In this document: in pieces, positions 1 through 13,073 of the stretch
How the letters are laid out: every line of letters starts with the position of its first letter
How positions within the stretch are numbered: the stretch's first letter is position 1
Assembly: GCA_020744225.1 (NCBI GenBank)
Contig: JAGMWG010000001.1
Location: 1,674,001-1,738,000, forward strand
DNA: 64,000 bases
Direction of reading: 5' to 3'
From: Paraphoma chrysanthemicola
Taxonomy: Eukaryota; Ascomycota; Dothideomycetes; Pleosporales; Phaeosphaeriaceae
Program-made: the position numbers and the translations under genes
The notes under the pieces: model-generated
The model's database searches: none
The model's input: the letters and a program-made list of their open reading frames with translations, nothing else
Told to the model about the DNA's origin: nothing

Positions 1-406
1 CGCGGGCGTGGTGACCAATCAAATAGCAACTAACTTGCCAAGGGCTCTCATTTAGCCTCAGCTGGATTATTGCGCAGGCCCGAAAAGGTCAAGCTCAGCC
101 TGTTTATATTTAGAACGCGGGGAACTGTGCTACGCACCACCGCGCCTTAACATGTCCGGTGGGTCAACTCTAAAGGCTTTTGCGTGCTTGTAGCATTTTG
201 GCAAAAAGACCTCAGTCCAATACAGACCTTCTTCCTACTAAATGTGCTCTGCAAGTAGAGCTTTACTAGCAGGTGGGAAGCTCCACAGTGCACCTATGTG
301 AATATGTAAGTTTAACGGACGTGCTGTTCTATTAGAGGTGTTAACGCACAGTACACGTTGAAAGAACGATCAATCCTTTCTACAGTGTTCACTGCCCTAA
401 ATCAAG
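1..406. other. Upstream region, no gene seen
   Basis: I see no coding exon, RNA gene or repeat here. It is the presumptive 5' flank of the kinase-ankyrin gene that starts at 407. Confidence 0.5.
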
Positions 407-3400
407 ATGGCTGCATCATCCATCCTAGCCTCTCGGCGTTGGACGGAGGACAGTACATCATATGCGACTAGCAATGCCGCCGAACCTCCAGGGGAATATT
501 CATACCAAAGGAAACGCTCTGAAGCTCTACTGCTCCTCCTCGAAATCGTTGGTGCAGGATGCGTTGGAGTTGCCACCGACCTCGAGCCAGTCCATCATCT
601 GGATACCCTCGGCGAAGGACTCTCCTTCTCGGTCAAAGTGCACGTGAGAAAGAGATCCGGCGATTTCGTGCTCAAGGTTTTCAAGCACAGCCTTGTTGTG
701 GGCGACAACGCCGACTTCGACCAAGATCAGTTCACAGCACTAATAATGGAAGCTTATGTTCTGGGTCACAAGCCTCTTCACGACCACGAGAACATCGTCA
801 CCATGACTGAAATAAACATGGCAATACGTTCATCTAACCCCCTTCAGATAGCCCCGGCCCTGTGTCTAGAGCGTGCACCGCATGGTACTTTGGATTCTTT
901 CCAGCAGGTAGTCTCCAAATCTCAGGTCAACTGGGCAATGCGAAAAATGCTCTGCTATGACGTGGCAGCTGGTCTCAAGGCTCTTCATGAATGTGGAATT
1001 GTTCACGGAGATGTCAAAGCAGAGAATGTGCTTATCTTCGATCACCCTGTTCGAGGCTATGTCGCCAAAATCAGCGACTTCGGATCCGCTGTAATCATGC
1101 CAGACGGCGAATCTCAGCCGCGAAAGATCCGTCTACCTGCGTATACACCACCATGGAATGCACCTGAAGCTACAAGCTACATGACGCCTTCCGAATTACC
1201 ACTCACCGATGTTTACTCACTTGGCCTGCTTATGTGGAGAATTCTTGTCCATCGGGATCCGTTCTTGCTGTTCGATATTCCGCTAGACCCAGAACTCCAA
1301 CTGGAGCGGAAAGGCACGATACTCGCCCTTCCCAACATCTCTGGGCTGATTCCATGCTTCATTGAGGAAGATGTCGGCTTTTTGGATGCAAAAGAGATTC
1401 TACTTCTTGTGCGAATTTTCGCTCATACCATCAGTGTGGACCCAAAGACTCGATCCCTTGACCGGGTACTAGAGCTGTTGGAGGAGCACAGTCGCAGGCT
1501 ACAACATAGGTATGTACTTATATGTAAGTACGAGCGAGAGTTGTGACAGAGCTTATGTTTGTTAGCGCAACCAACGCCACACCAAACTCGGAATCATTAA
1601 GATTAGCCGCTCTTCCTGACAAGCTCCATGATGTATTGACCCCAACCCTGCAACTCGGTTTCTGGCGAGATGCTAAGTCAGGAATAGGTTCCTTCCCATC
1701 TCGATTGGATTCAAAGATTCCACCATCTCGTGCAAAGGCAGATACTGTTTGCCCTGGAAGATTTTTGTGGCTTTAGACCAATTCCAGTTGGTCCACATAC
1801 CCTCCCCGAAAGCTTTCAGGACACTCTTTTATACGAAAACGCAATTTGGGCGGTCTTCAAATGCCACTTGTTGGGTATAGGCACAGATCCGAATCCAGAG
1901 ACCGCACTTGATATCCTGTATCACAGTGGTCTACCGGAGAATGGAAGACTCTGGAGAGCTTGGGTCGTCATTGGACGCCTTTACAAAGCCTTTGGAATCA
2001 AAGTTCCAGAGGAGAGATTCGTCAATGTCGCAGCCATGTCCATGAACGGCGAATTGGGCTCGGAGTTTGTCCAGATCGTTTTGTCGGGGAAGGAGCCCTA
2101 TGACCATAAAGTTGCTAATTTCCACGGGATTGAACTTTCACAAGAGCAGTTCCGTCAACTGGTAACCACAATCGCTAACCATGGCTCGGATCGAAATTCT
2201 GGTGCTCATGCAGAGCTTGACGACATTGAAGTTGGTGGGAATAACACGCTTCTACATGCATCTGCATTCTATGGCGACGCTATGATGACCAGCTATCTCA
2301 TCAATAATAGACTGGTAAATATTGACGCGACGAACAATTTGGGAGAGACTGCTCTACTTGTCGCTTGCAAGTACAACTCGTACGACGTGCTCGACCTTCT
2401 CTTGGCGAACGGTGTCAATGCGTCCATCACTGACGCACGAGGTCAAAACGGCCTTTACTGGCTGATGTCTCTTCCGCAACAATCTACAGAAAACATAGCG
2501 AGGAGACTCATCGAAAAAGGGGCACGTCTACAGTGGATGGTGATGGATCTTCACGAGGCTGAGAATACTGAGCTTTTCCCTCAGTCCTTTCTTTTGCATG
2601 GTCGAGTGAATGGAGGTCCCCTTCTTCAAGCCATTGCACGAAGAGATCTCCATTCTGTCAAGATTCTACTTCAGCTCTGTATCGAGTCCTACGATGAACC
2701 TATCATTCTGCCCGGAGCCTTATTCGCACAACCATTACAACTAGCTGCAAACCTTCACCTATTCGAGATCTTGGAACATCTCTGCTCGGAACTCGGTAAG
2801 GTCCTCGCAAGGGTTACAACAAAGGAGATTGCACCAAACATGGTTGGAGATCTGTTCTTGTACATCACAAAGACCAGCTCGGTCCTCAGATCAGCTGTCA
2901 GGATGGCCCACCATGTTTATCGACTATGCTATCATGGCGAAAAGTGGAAAGAGGCGGCAAGGAAAACGATGAGTGTTCTTCGCCAATTCGGATTTGTGAC
3001 TCAGAGCATGGTAGTTTTCAACACAATGGAGCGAACCCTGAATACCGCCATCGGTGCGGGCAACTATGAAATCGTGAAGGAATTGCTACAGCATCAGGAG
3101 TTCCTCGAAAGAATTGATGAGGCTGACGAGGACCATTTCGATACCCCAGTAAACAAAGCCTTGAACAGCAGAAGGCTCGATATCCTGCACTTGCTCATCG
3201 AAAAAGGAGCAACGGTTGATCTACGGACGAAGCGAGATCCGAAGCACAAGCTCAGTGGGGTCAAGGCAAGCTACCTTCATGTCGTCGCCTCGCTGCGAAT
3301 CGAGAATAATGCTTTCGCCGAATTAATTCTCGACCAAGGAGTTCCGCCAGACATCAAGGATAATCAAGGCCTAGACGCATTTGGGCTCGCACTTAGCAGG

Positions 3401-5633
3401 TGCTGCTTTAATCTTTGTAGACTGCTCCTCAGCCGTGGCTATGACCTGCGAGCCCCAGGGTTGTTCGGCTTAACCGTCCTGGGACAAAGATTTGAACAAC
3501 AACTGGCGAAGCAGCACGATGATATTTACGAAGCAGTAAAGTATGTTTTTCCATCTTGCATCTATGACGCTTTGTGAAAAATGCTACACACATGTAACTA
3601 ACTGATCGTGTAGATTCTTGCTCGAGTACAATGGCCCTGGAGAGCAATCACTCTTCATCGTCGATCCTACTAACAATCAGAGTGTTCTGCATATTGCAGT
3701 AGCCTTTCCCCTAGCAGATGATGCCCGCTACAGAGATGTACTGCGCCTGTTATTGTCTCACTTCAACAAACCAGAGCACTTGAATGCCCCAGCGGCAAAC
3801 GCATCGAAATCGACCCCACTTCAGATGGCCATCGCAATGCGAAACCCGATCGCAGCGGCTGCACTTATCGAAGCCGGCGCCGATATCAATATCCAAGACA
3901 ATTCTGGATCAAACGTTATGGGCATCGCTCGCGATACTATCACCAACTTCATTGGCCAAGATGCTGCATCAAAACCAAAAAATGCTGAATTGGAGCTGAA
4001 GCGAGCATTTCAAACCCTCTCCGTCCTTGCAAATTGGCAGACGTGGCCGGAAGAGTTCCACCAGAACCAGCAAGTCAAGTCAGCGCTTCAAGAGGTAACC
4101 CCGTTGCTGAAAAGAATGATGCAGCTATCGCATCAGGAGTGCTACATTCTTGGACTCGAAACAAAAGCTTTCCAGCTTGTTGCCGATCGAGTGACGGAGC
4201 CTGTGTCAACTTTGGATGCCCTCGAGAACATGAGACAGGAGATAAACAGCATCATCCAACCATGTCTTTACGCAGAGATTGCCGCTCTTGTGACGCCAAA
4301 TCGGGAATGGGCACGAAATTATAGCAGCAGTTATATGTCTGTTCGACAGCGAATTCCGTGGTGTAAGACCATCAATAACGCCAACCTTGGATCTTTCCAA
4401 CAAGCAGCCGCACTGGAATGGTTACTTCAGGAGGTTAGAGATCGCGGAGACACAGAAGACGGAAGAAGCCTCTATGGCCTCTCCCGCTTCGCCTATTCCG
4501 GCGACCCTGCCCACTTGCCAATTGATCACCGATTCGTCCGCTGGCCACCAACTTTGCTGGATTGGTACATCCGCGTCATACAGGAGGACGAAGTCGAGCT
4601 CGCAGCCTCTGAAAAGGAAGAGGTTGCAAGCTATGTGGAGATTCTCCGTTCCCGCAGAGCCGCCCAAGCTCGTGGCGAAGCGTTCCTTCCACCCTTCCCT
4701 CCCGAGTTTGAAAAGCTGCACTTTGAGCAACTCCAACCCGACAAACTAGACTATGATTCTGTCTCTCTGAATCCCATTCTCCTTTTCCGCTGCCGCTGCT
4801 TCCGCGAAAAGATTAGTTCTTGGACTGTCAGTTTGGTAGAGCTGAACTCCCGCGCTGCGGAGTCATCCTCTGCTCTATATGGGACTGATCCCGTTGGTGC
4901 TTTGTTCAAGGCCAAGGAGCGCGAAATTAAGCACAAGAGTGAAGAGATGAAGTGGAAGAAAAGAATTGGGGTCGATGAGGAGGAGGGACGAGTTGAGAGA
5001 ACAGGAGCCCGAAGGAGGGATAGCGTCGCAAAGGTGCTGGAGATTCTGAGTGAGCAGATGATGCGCTTATTGATGAGCGGGTCTGAGCCTTCCAAAGCCG
5101 TTGTTGAAGAAAGATTAGTTGAAGTTGATTCCGATGAGGCTGAGCCCGAATATCGCGACGTACATGAAGCTGGGGATGACTTTGGACATCAACAAGCCAG
5201 TACTCAGCTGGAAGGAGATGAAGAGGTCTTTTTGCACCCTACCGAAGCCACAAACGAGGACTTTCACGTCGATAGTCTCGAAGGATCTATCAAAGAAGAG
5301 GATGCCGAACACGATAGTCGGCACGGGAGACCAGAGGAAGAAAGCTCATCAACTCGGGCCCCTGTTGAGACCGAGGAAGACCATGTGGTATTCGCCTTAG
5401 CTGCCTACCTTTTCCATGCTTATAGCGTTGAAGTAGGATCCGGGCTTAGTCGTGATACCAAGTTCGCCATCAGGCATTTTCGTGATTTGAAGATTAACGA
5501 AACTGGCGGTTTAGCAATTGGGGAAGAAATCATCGATGAGAATTCCAGTTCTGGACAGAAGCAAATGCATGCGGAAGCGGAAACAAGCGTGGCCTTCTCT
5601 GGGAAGCTGTTGGAAAAACGGTCGACCTGGTAG
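407..5633 (+). CDS. Protein kinase-ankyrin repeat protein (4 exons)
   Basis: Large cytoplasmic protein with an N-terminal Ser/Thr kinase-like domain followed by ankyrin repeats. I place introns at 1510-1565, 1633-1687 and 3541-3613; the exons sum to 1681 codons (1680 aa). The kinase part shows the VLKVFK lysine (near residue 90), HGDVKAEN (near 200; Gly replaces Arg in the HRD motif), DFGSAV (near 224) and an APEA motif (near 252). The glycine-rich loop is weak (LGEGLSFSV). A helical, possibly Sel1/TPR-like stretch follows. Ankyrin units are clearest near residues 577-650, 843-985 and 1076-1110. The C-terminus is acidic (about 1500-1600). Fungal kinase/ankyrin fusions are often linked to non-self recognition or stress signalling, but that role is inference. 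The second intron (donor GTATTG, branch GCTAAG) is the least certain. Confidence 0.8.
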
Positions 5634-6730
5634 GGAGCCAGCGATTGTAGAGACCAGTCACTACTGCAAGAAGTTATCTTCAATCTAGATAGAGGAATCT
5701 CAAGAGGCTGCCAAGCAATGGCCTGAAGAAAAGAAGATAATTTATAAGATGACAACCTCATGCATCGCAACTAGCATTAGAAAGTACGAGAGGAAGAGCG
5801 TATCAATAGGTATCACATACAACGCGACATCAAGGCATTAAAAAAGTACGTGAGGAGCACTGCGCCGAGATTGACAAGAGCGATGGAGGCTAAAGAGACA
5901 GGACGGACGTCTATTCCATCACAACCTGGACTGGTGCAGCTTCGAAAGCGATTCGGAATCATTAAAACATAATGTTTAACTGAACGAATACCGATAGCAC
6001 TTTTAATTCTTCACACTAGGCCAGCATGAGCTCACAAGCTAGAATATTAGGGCTATGCAGTTAAGAAACACCTCATTCGCGCTACGGCCGTACTAATTAA
6101 CGAATAAAGATGTCATTTGCCCATGATTAGTCATCAACTTTGATCTTCCGGCTAGCTGTTTTACACATTCTACCTAGGTAATGTCTGCCTACCGCATGAA
6201 CGGAACTCGGTTTTTGGCAAGGATATAGTACTAGCTAAGGTTTTCTATTCCTACCTAGCTAGCATTCGAGAGCTTATCTCGAGATTCTCACCGCAGATGG
6301 AAAGTTACTATGCGCCAAGCCGGCATGCCCGGTAATTTGTATAGCTCGGTGCTCCGAACTAATTGCTAGCTTGCAAGATACTGGCAGATGTGAGCCCGTG
6401 CGTACCATGTACTCCTCTCGAACAGATGCTCCAGGGGCAGCCGGTCCGAAACCACATGGATTATCAATGCATCAACGTGCTCAGGATGCAGCGGAAGTTG
6501 CACCCATCAAACTATTGGACCTCTACAAGGACCGAAAAGCATGAGAGACGTTCGATGAACGGGAAATTAAGTCGCTGGGACAGTTCTGGTATAAGAGCAT
6601 CCCTCACTGCCGCGCTTGACCCTGTACCGCAATTCGTTCAGAATTGCCCACGCACGTGTCGGTGCACATCCACTCGTTTACTACCAGTTTCATGATGATC
6701 TCGAGAACTTCAAATGATATAGCCACAACT
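5634..6730. other. Intergenic, no gene seen
   Basis: About 1.1 kb between two plus-strand genes. There are scattered short ORFs without coding character. I see no RNA gene or repeat. The proximal part is the presumptive promoter of the protease gene. Confidence 0.5.
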
Positions 6731-9500
6731 ATGATGAGAGCATTACTGCTCCTGCCATTGGTCGCGAGTGTGGCCGCGGAGGTTGGGTCCAGCGGAATTA
6801 TCGCGAGATCATTCGTTGTTGAGTTTGAACAAGGCCAGGTACATATCCTCCAGAACTCCGATCTTTCCGCCGTTGATATGGTTGACAGGACTTGTCATCT
6901 TATCACAGCAAAGTGAATCCAGTTGCAGACACTGTCAAGACATTCGATTACAGTCTGTTTAAAGGTGCTACCATTCAGTTCACGGACGACGAGGCGGCAG
7001 CTCTGGGAGTTGCTGAATTGAGAGCACTGGATTCCGTGAAGAACGTCTGGCCGAATAGAGTTCACGAACGACCTGAGTTCAATCCCATTCGGGTGGCTAC
7101 AGCTGTGGCTGCTGCTCAAAGGATCAAGCGACAGGCCATCAACGATACATTTTCACCACACCTCGAGACACAAGTTGATAGGCTGCACGCCGAGGGCATC
7201 ACTGGCAAGGGTGTCACGATCGCCATCCTCGACTCTGGTGTAAGTGTCCAAGCAGGGCTACAGGACGACCAAAACTAAGCGTATAGATCGATTACAACCA
7301 TCCTGCTCTCGGTGGCTGCTTTGGTCCAGATTGCCTGGTCGCAAGAGGCTATGATTTTGCTGGAGATAATTACACCGGTTTCAACGACCCAATTCCAGAT
7401 GGTGACCCAATGGATTGCAGTGTTAGTCTCAGGTGGCGCAGCCCTTTGATTATGAACTAAGCTCACCTTTTGGATATGAAGGGGCACGGTACGCACGTTG
7501 CCGGCATTATCGCTGCCCAACCCAACGAATATGGCTTCACTGGCGCTGCTCCTGTATGACTCCCTTATCAGCACGAAAATACTTGCAGTTCAATTAACGC
7601 TCTACAGGGTGTGAGACTTGCTGCATATCGTGTCTTTGGATGCGAGGGAGGCGTTGGAGACAACGAACTTCTTGATGCGTATATGCGTGCTTTCGAAGAT
7701 GGCGCCGATATCATCACAGCCTCTATTGTGGGAAGAGGCGGCTGGGAAGAAGATGTTTGGTCGACTGTGGTCAACCGAATCGTTCAAAGTGGTGTGCCGT
7801 GCCTGGTCGCTGCAGGTAACGATGGCTCATCCGGTCTCTTTTCCTCTAGCGTCAACGGCACCGCCATTGCCTCGTACAACACCAACAAAATCCCGATATT
7901 CGCCTCGCGGGCTAATTTTAGTGTAGACGGTGGATCACCGCAGGACATCGTCTACCTTCGTGGTACTCCTGGATTTGCAGCAGGCCTAAGACTTCCTCTG
8001 TGGACGCCCTCTTTCAACACTAGCGAAATAGCCCAAGGCTGTAGCCCTTTCCCGGATAACACTCCTGACTTGTCTGGAAACATTGTGCTGATCCGTCGTG
8101 GCGGCTGCACCTTTCTCGAAAAGGCTCAAAATGCTGTCGCCAGAGGTGCTCAGCATGTACTACTCTACGATAATGGTGTTATCCCTGCTTTCGTGACGGT
8201 GTCCGTCGACGGCCTTGCAGGAATCGGAATGGTCATGGCTGAAACTGGCGTCAACTTTGTCAACACTTTGGCGTCTGGCTCAGAGGTGGTCCTGGAGATT
8301 GTCGAACCTGATGTTGTTCAATTGATTGTGATCAATAACACCGTCAACGGCGGGCATCCGGCCCGTGATACAACCTGGTCTCCCACGTATGAGGCTAAGA
8401 TTAAGCCTCAGTTTGGTGCACCTGGCGGCGACATCCTCTCGACCATACCACTCTCGCAGGGCGGCTTTGGGGTAGACTCTGGCACTTCCATGGCCAGTCC
8501 TTTCGCTGCGGCAGTCTATGCGCTCGTTATTGAATCTCGAGGACCTCTTGATCCCAACACCCTGGAGAGATTGTTGTCCGCAACCGCAAATCCCAACCTG
8601 CTCAATGATGGAGTGCAGACCTTTCCTTGGCTTGCACCTGTTGCCCAGCAGGGAGCTGGTATCATTCAGGCCTGGGATGCCGCACATGCTGTTACTTTCC
8701 TGAGCCGTCCAAACATCGCCTTCAATGACACGGATTATTTAGAAGACACAACGAACTTTACCATTATCAACACTGGAAGCGAAGCGGTTACCTACGAGAT
8801 TGCAACCGTCAGTGCCGCAACAGCTTACACCTTCTCCAATGACATAGTTCCCGACCCCTTCCCGGGAATGACCATAGACGGCACCTTTGCCCAATTGTCC
8901 CTCAGCGACTCGAGGGTCACTGTTCCTGCTCGTAGCGAGGCAGCTATCACAGTGATCGTGACGCCTCCTTCCATAGAGGCTCGGCGCCTCCCTGTCTACT
9001 CGGGATATATTACCTTGAACGCGTCCAACGGAGAAAATCTATCGCTTCCTTATCAGGGTATCGTAGGCAGTCTCAACGCTCGGACTGTGCTGGGTAGCTG
9101 GAGTGTTTTTGCCAACGCAACCAGCGAGGTTCCCATCACTGCGAACGGCACATTGTTCACGTTGTCCCTGAACGGCACAGATACCAGTGCGCCAATCCCT
9201 GCATTTCAAGCTGAGAATGTCTTTGGCTCCCGGTTGGTGAGTGTCGTGGCTGTTCGACTGTCCGATGATTCGTCCAACACCACTGTCGTCAGCGACATTT
9301 TCGACTCGCCTAGGCGCTGGTTGCCTCGTGGATCACCGTTCTGGGACTTCAATGGAAGAATGGCGGATGACAGTTTCCTGCCGGCGGGCAGGTACAAGAT
9401 GCGCGTCCGGGCGTTGCATATTTTCGGCGATTCACAGAGCTCGGATGAGTCGCAGTGGGATCAAATGGATAGTCCAGAGTTTGAAATCCGCTACGCTTAG
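6731..9500 (+). CDS. Secreted subtilisin-like serine protease with PA domain
   Basis: S8-family endopeptidase, predicted to be exported. Introns at 6839-6888, 7240-7286, 7422-7481 and 7554-7607 give 853 codons (852 aa). The start at 6731 opens a signal peptide (MMRALLLLPLVASVAA); upstream ATGs such as 6692 would bury it. An inhibitor-I9-like propeptide follows (SFVVEFEQGQ onward). Catalytic residues are Asp near 151 in DSGIDYNHP, His near 200 in GHGTHVAG and Ser near 516 in GTSMASP. A PA domain sits between His and Ser (around IVLIRRGGCTF), and a beta-sandwich tail of the C5a-peptidase/Fn3 kind follows. Several NxS/T sites fit a secreted glycoprotein. All four introns lie in the first third. 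A role in nutrient proteolysis or host tissue is possible; neither is shown by the sequence. Confidence 0.9.
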
Positions 9501-11097
9501 CTGTTCATGAGCGCAAGCTATGTGGAAAGAAGTGGCCTCATTTAGAATTTCGCGTTCCACACCACTGCCTTTCCCCAATAGGCGATGGTTGTGATGTCAA
9601 TACGCAATCCCTTCTCGTACCCATGGAGTTTTTGTGTTGTTGATCGTATTGGACTAAAGTGTCGTGAATAGGTACTTGGCTGCTACCTGGGTGGCCGAAA
9701 TCGAGTGCTGGTATGCTCTATCTGAGTGGTAACCAACCACCTGCTCTCCTCGTTCACAAGCTGGTGGAGATCCTGATACTCACCGGATGCCGCCATGATT
9801 CTCTCTCATGCCCATTCTCACTCCCTTGTTGCAGGTCGACATCTCGAGAAATGCTGCGATGCAAAGGCCTGAATATTTCCAATATAGTCTGCCACTTTCC
9901 ATGCTCATGGAATTCTGAGACTAGACGGCCCTTTCTGACCGCGCAAAATAGAAGAAATTGTACCTCATCAAACCTGACACGAGTTTAGCCGAGACTTGTT
10001 GTACTCGATGAGATCCAGGTCGGCCTTGAAATCCTGATCGTTTCGGGATGCTGGAATGCTAGAGTGTAGCCAGACTTGTGGTGTAACTGACCATCAAATA
10101 ATGGTCATAAGGGAACTTTCATCACGCAGCCCACACGGATGCCGCGGTGACGATGATATGGATTGCTGGAGGATGCCGCATCAAGTGGCGGATGGTTTGC
10201 CCTCCTCGAAGTGCCCGTATAGCTCCTGTCTAGCTAAGTTTTCGAAGCCGCCTGAACAGACGGACCGAACTGTTAGACGAATGTTTTGTATGACAAGATG
10301 ATGACTGCGCAGACTTTTTTTCATGCCCCTTGCCCCAAATTAGATTCCGTTAGAGGTAGTCCTTGGACAACCCCGCATTCTACTATGTGTCTTGAAGAGA
10401 CTGTCGCCATGATGAAAGACGACGTTCCAGTGATGAGAACTTTGTCACCCCCATGAAAGCTTATGTGACGAGTCTCGAGAGGGTGACGACAGTCTAAGGT
10501 CAACATTTTGGTTCGCACTCGGTACGGCATCGCAGTGGTGCCGTACATTCGCACATCCGCTGAAATACTCCTGAAGGTCGTTAATACATGTCTACGGCTT
10601 CAGCGGAAATCGCTTACGGTGCTGAAGACCTCTACGTTGCGGTATCAAGTCTTTTATTGTTGCCCTGGCAGCTTGAGAAAACATCCCCGCTACATGAAAC
10701 CCAAGTGACGAATATGGAGTTTGTGCTGTGCCATCAGTGATGAGAAAACGCAGTGCTGACTCTTTCTGGCATGCATCGACTTGGCCTTCCGACGACGCGC
10801 CGCCACAGCGCAAGACCACCAAGGGGACTTGATCTCGTTGTCACATCGACAATTAGGTGTAGCGCGAAGGTCTACGCGCCGCGTTCTTAAAGTAACCTCC
10901 AGAGCCCACTAAGTTCTCTGTACTGACAGCTGGCTGCCTTCCGGCTCGTTGAGGTAAGTCTCATCACCTTCGTACGTGATGGGAAAGTCTCCGGGCTATA
11001 GGTCTTTGACAGCGCACTGTATCGCCCTCTGTCCCGCAAGACGTCCAGCTTTGCGCATGAGTGCAGTCTATTGGCTGAAGTTATAGCTTGTGGATAG
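9501..11097. other. Intergenic, partly degraded sequence
   Basis: No intact gene. The right end begins to resemble the decayed island: the segment at 10843-10897 matches one at 14696-14750. The rest shows only short, unsupported ORFs. Confidence 0.5.
10843..10897 (-). repeat. Dispersed repeat copy 1 (similar to 14696-14750)
   Basis: About 55 bp that align with 14696-14750 at roughly 43 of 54 positions by eye, in the same orientation, with the shared core CGAAGGTNTACGCGCCGC. On the minus strand both read NAAR.PS in the same frame, so this looks like a small remnant of the gene family whose larger relic lies at 14279-15022. Confidence 0.5.
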
Positions 11098-11540
11098 CAC
11101 GGACGAGGTCTTCCTAGAGCTCGTGTACGTGCAACTATTGTCGATTTCAAAGTCCAGTGCCACAATTGCAAAGAAGTCCAGGATCATCTGAAAATCAGAA
11201 CGGGCGGGCTTGCCTTTGACACGCCCCAAGGTACGGCAGTCTTAGCTACGGTGAGATCCATTATCTAGATAAGCTCCATGTAAGTCGTTCCATCACGCCA
11301 ACAAATGCATTTGAAATGCGTAAAGAATCCGATAGATTGTTGTAAGGTCACCAACTTCATGCTAACCCTTCTCGGTGACTTGTAGTGGACCTGGGAAGTG
11401 CAAGCCGCGGAGAGGCTCAATATAGACAAGCTTGTAGAAATGAAAACCCGTATATCAAAAGCCTCGGAGTAAATACGCCTCATTATTGATCTCATTTCAG
11501 ATATACACCAGGCGTGGCCTGAGAAGCTGGAGCTGAGTGC
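11098..11540 (+). pseudogene. Degraded coding remnant upstream of the USP-like relic
   Basis: Two stretches read like protein but are broken by stops and frame changes. The first (about 11098-11259) includes a CHNC motif and ends in TAG. The second (about 11370-11530) contains WTWEVQAAERLNIDKL and continues through a TAA to LIIDLISDIHQAWPEKLEL. The TAG before WTWEVQ and the TAA after ISKASE could each come from a glutamine codon by one C-to-T change. It may be the 5' part of the same gene as the relic at 11768. I do not recognise the family. Confidence 0.35.
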
Positions 11541-11767
11541 GCACAGTACATTCAGTAATAGAAGTCGTTTGAGTTGTTATCCTATTCACCTTCAATGTGA
11601 TTAGGCGTCCAAAATGGTAACTTCACCTCCGTTTGCTGGCTCTCACCTTGCGCTAACGGCCGCGCTCCGGTAAATTGCGTCTCGCTCGACCTTTCTGCAC
11701 TTCTGCCCCCATCACCAAATCGAGATATACGTCGAAATTCAACTGCCAGGAACAGCGAAACTCAGTC

Positions 11768-12712
11768 ATGGACACGTCACTAGCGGTACTGGAAAGGCTT
11801 GTTGCCGTGTTCCACATCGTGTGCGTGCCTCATGATATCCTGAACTACTTCGACAACCTCATCACGGAATTGAGAGCGAAGGCCGCGGCCCCGCATGCGC
11901 AAATCGACTCGGAAGTCAACCCCCATATTCGCAAAGCAACTTTGTGTCTGTGTCTCACGGAAGAATGGATGTTTGCTTATCAGGTACTACAAGCCAAAGC
12001 CGACCCGTCCTTCGCAGCAAAAGCCAAAATCAGGATACTTCCCGATGACCCGCCGAGTGAGCACGACCTTTGGCTAGTATACTGCGAGTATATGGTCGTA
12101 CAAGTGAATGTCTTCAAGAAATGGACGACGTTCGTGAACGCGTACATGTACCACCGCAAAGGCGCCACTGCGATGGACAGTCTTGAGCGATCAATTTCCG
12201 CCGACTCAGCCGAGCACGTCCAAATGTTGGCAATCTTAGGATTGCAGAAGGAGAACTACGAGAATAGTGGCAATGGTCATGGCAACGAGGGTGAGAACGG
12301 TCAAGGCGGCGGTGAGGGCGATGGACAGCATGAAGGGGGAGAGGATGCCGGTGGGGGCGAAGATTCGACGGGCCCTAAGGCACCACCAACAAACAGCGGC
12401 CTATGCAACCTCAGCCAATCGGGCTACTAAAACGCCGCCTTGCAGGCTCTTGCGGCCATGGAACGTGTGCCCGCTCGCCTCACTACAAGTATGGCTGACT
12501 ACGACGACGGCCCGATCCTGCCGATGCTCCTTAGGACCTTGGGTTTTTAGCAGCGAACGAGGCTGTCAAATCGTTGGTCAATTCAAAGAAGCCTCCAGGT
12601 TAAAAAATTGGCGGAAATACATCAGGCTCGAATCGGGCAGCCAGCGTGATACGATTCAACAGCCACAGTCAGCAAGATCCGATAGACTGATTGGGTTTCT
12701 CGCCCGATATCT
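11768..12712 (+). pseudogene. Relic of a ubiquitin-specific-protease-like gene
   Basis: An open frame from ATG 11768 encodes a helical region and a Gly/Glu/Asn-rich linker, then GLCNLSQSGY and a TAA stop at 12428. Beyond the stop the same frame continues NAALQALAAMERVPARL. This matches the Cys box of USP deubiquitinases (GLxNLGNTCYxNxxLQ), with the catalytic Cys position now Gly and a stop after Tyr. After a frame change at the five-T run near 12545, another frame reads LAANEAVKSL and later HSQQDPID.LGF, resembling the USP QQD box, again interrupted. The TAA fits CAA mutated by C-to-T in a CpA context. The locus cannot encode an active deubiquitinase. The 251-residue open part could still be expressed as a truncated product. 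Confidence 0.6.
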
Positions 12713-13073
12713 GTAGCTAGTATTGAATACAATCCTTCCGCCGCCGACTTCGTATACTGCCACTGCATATCCCAGTTGTAAGATTGATTCTGGTCCGCTG
12801 ACTATTCTATCCCGCCCACGATGTGTGAGCATGCTCGCTCCGCTCGCGCTGGGTAGCGTTCTAGGAAGCCTGATGTGTCTCGACCTGTCTTCACAAAGGT
12901 CAGTGCGCGCCTGAAAGCACATAAAACATGGCAGATCAACTACTGGCAAACGGGCGCCAATGACTACCGACGCCAACGTTTCCCACTGCACAGATCTCGC
13001 TAGGAATGTCAGAGAGCGTTCAACAAATACGTACATTTGACGGCCATTGTCCAGGGACTCTTTGTAGTACTGG

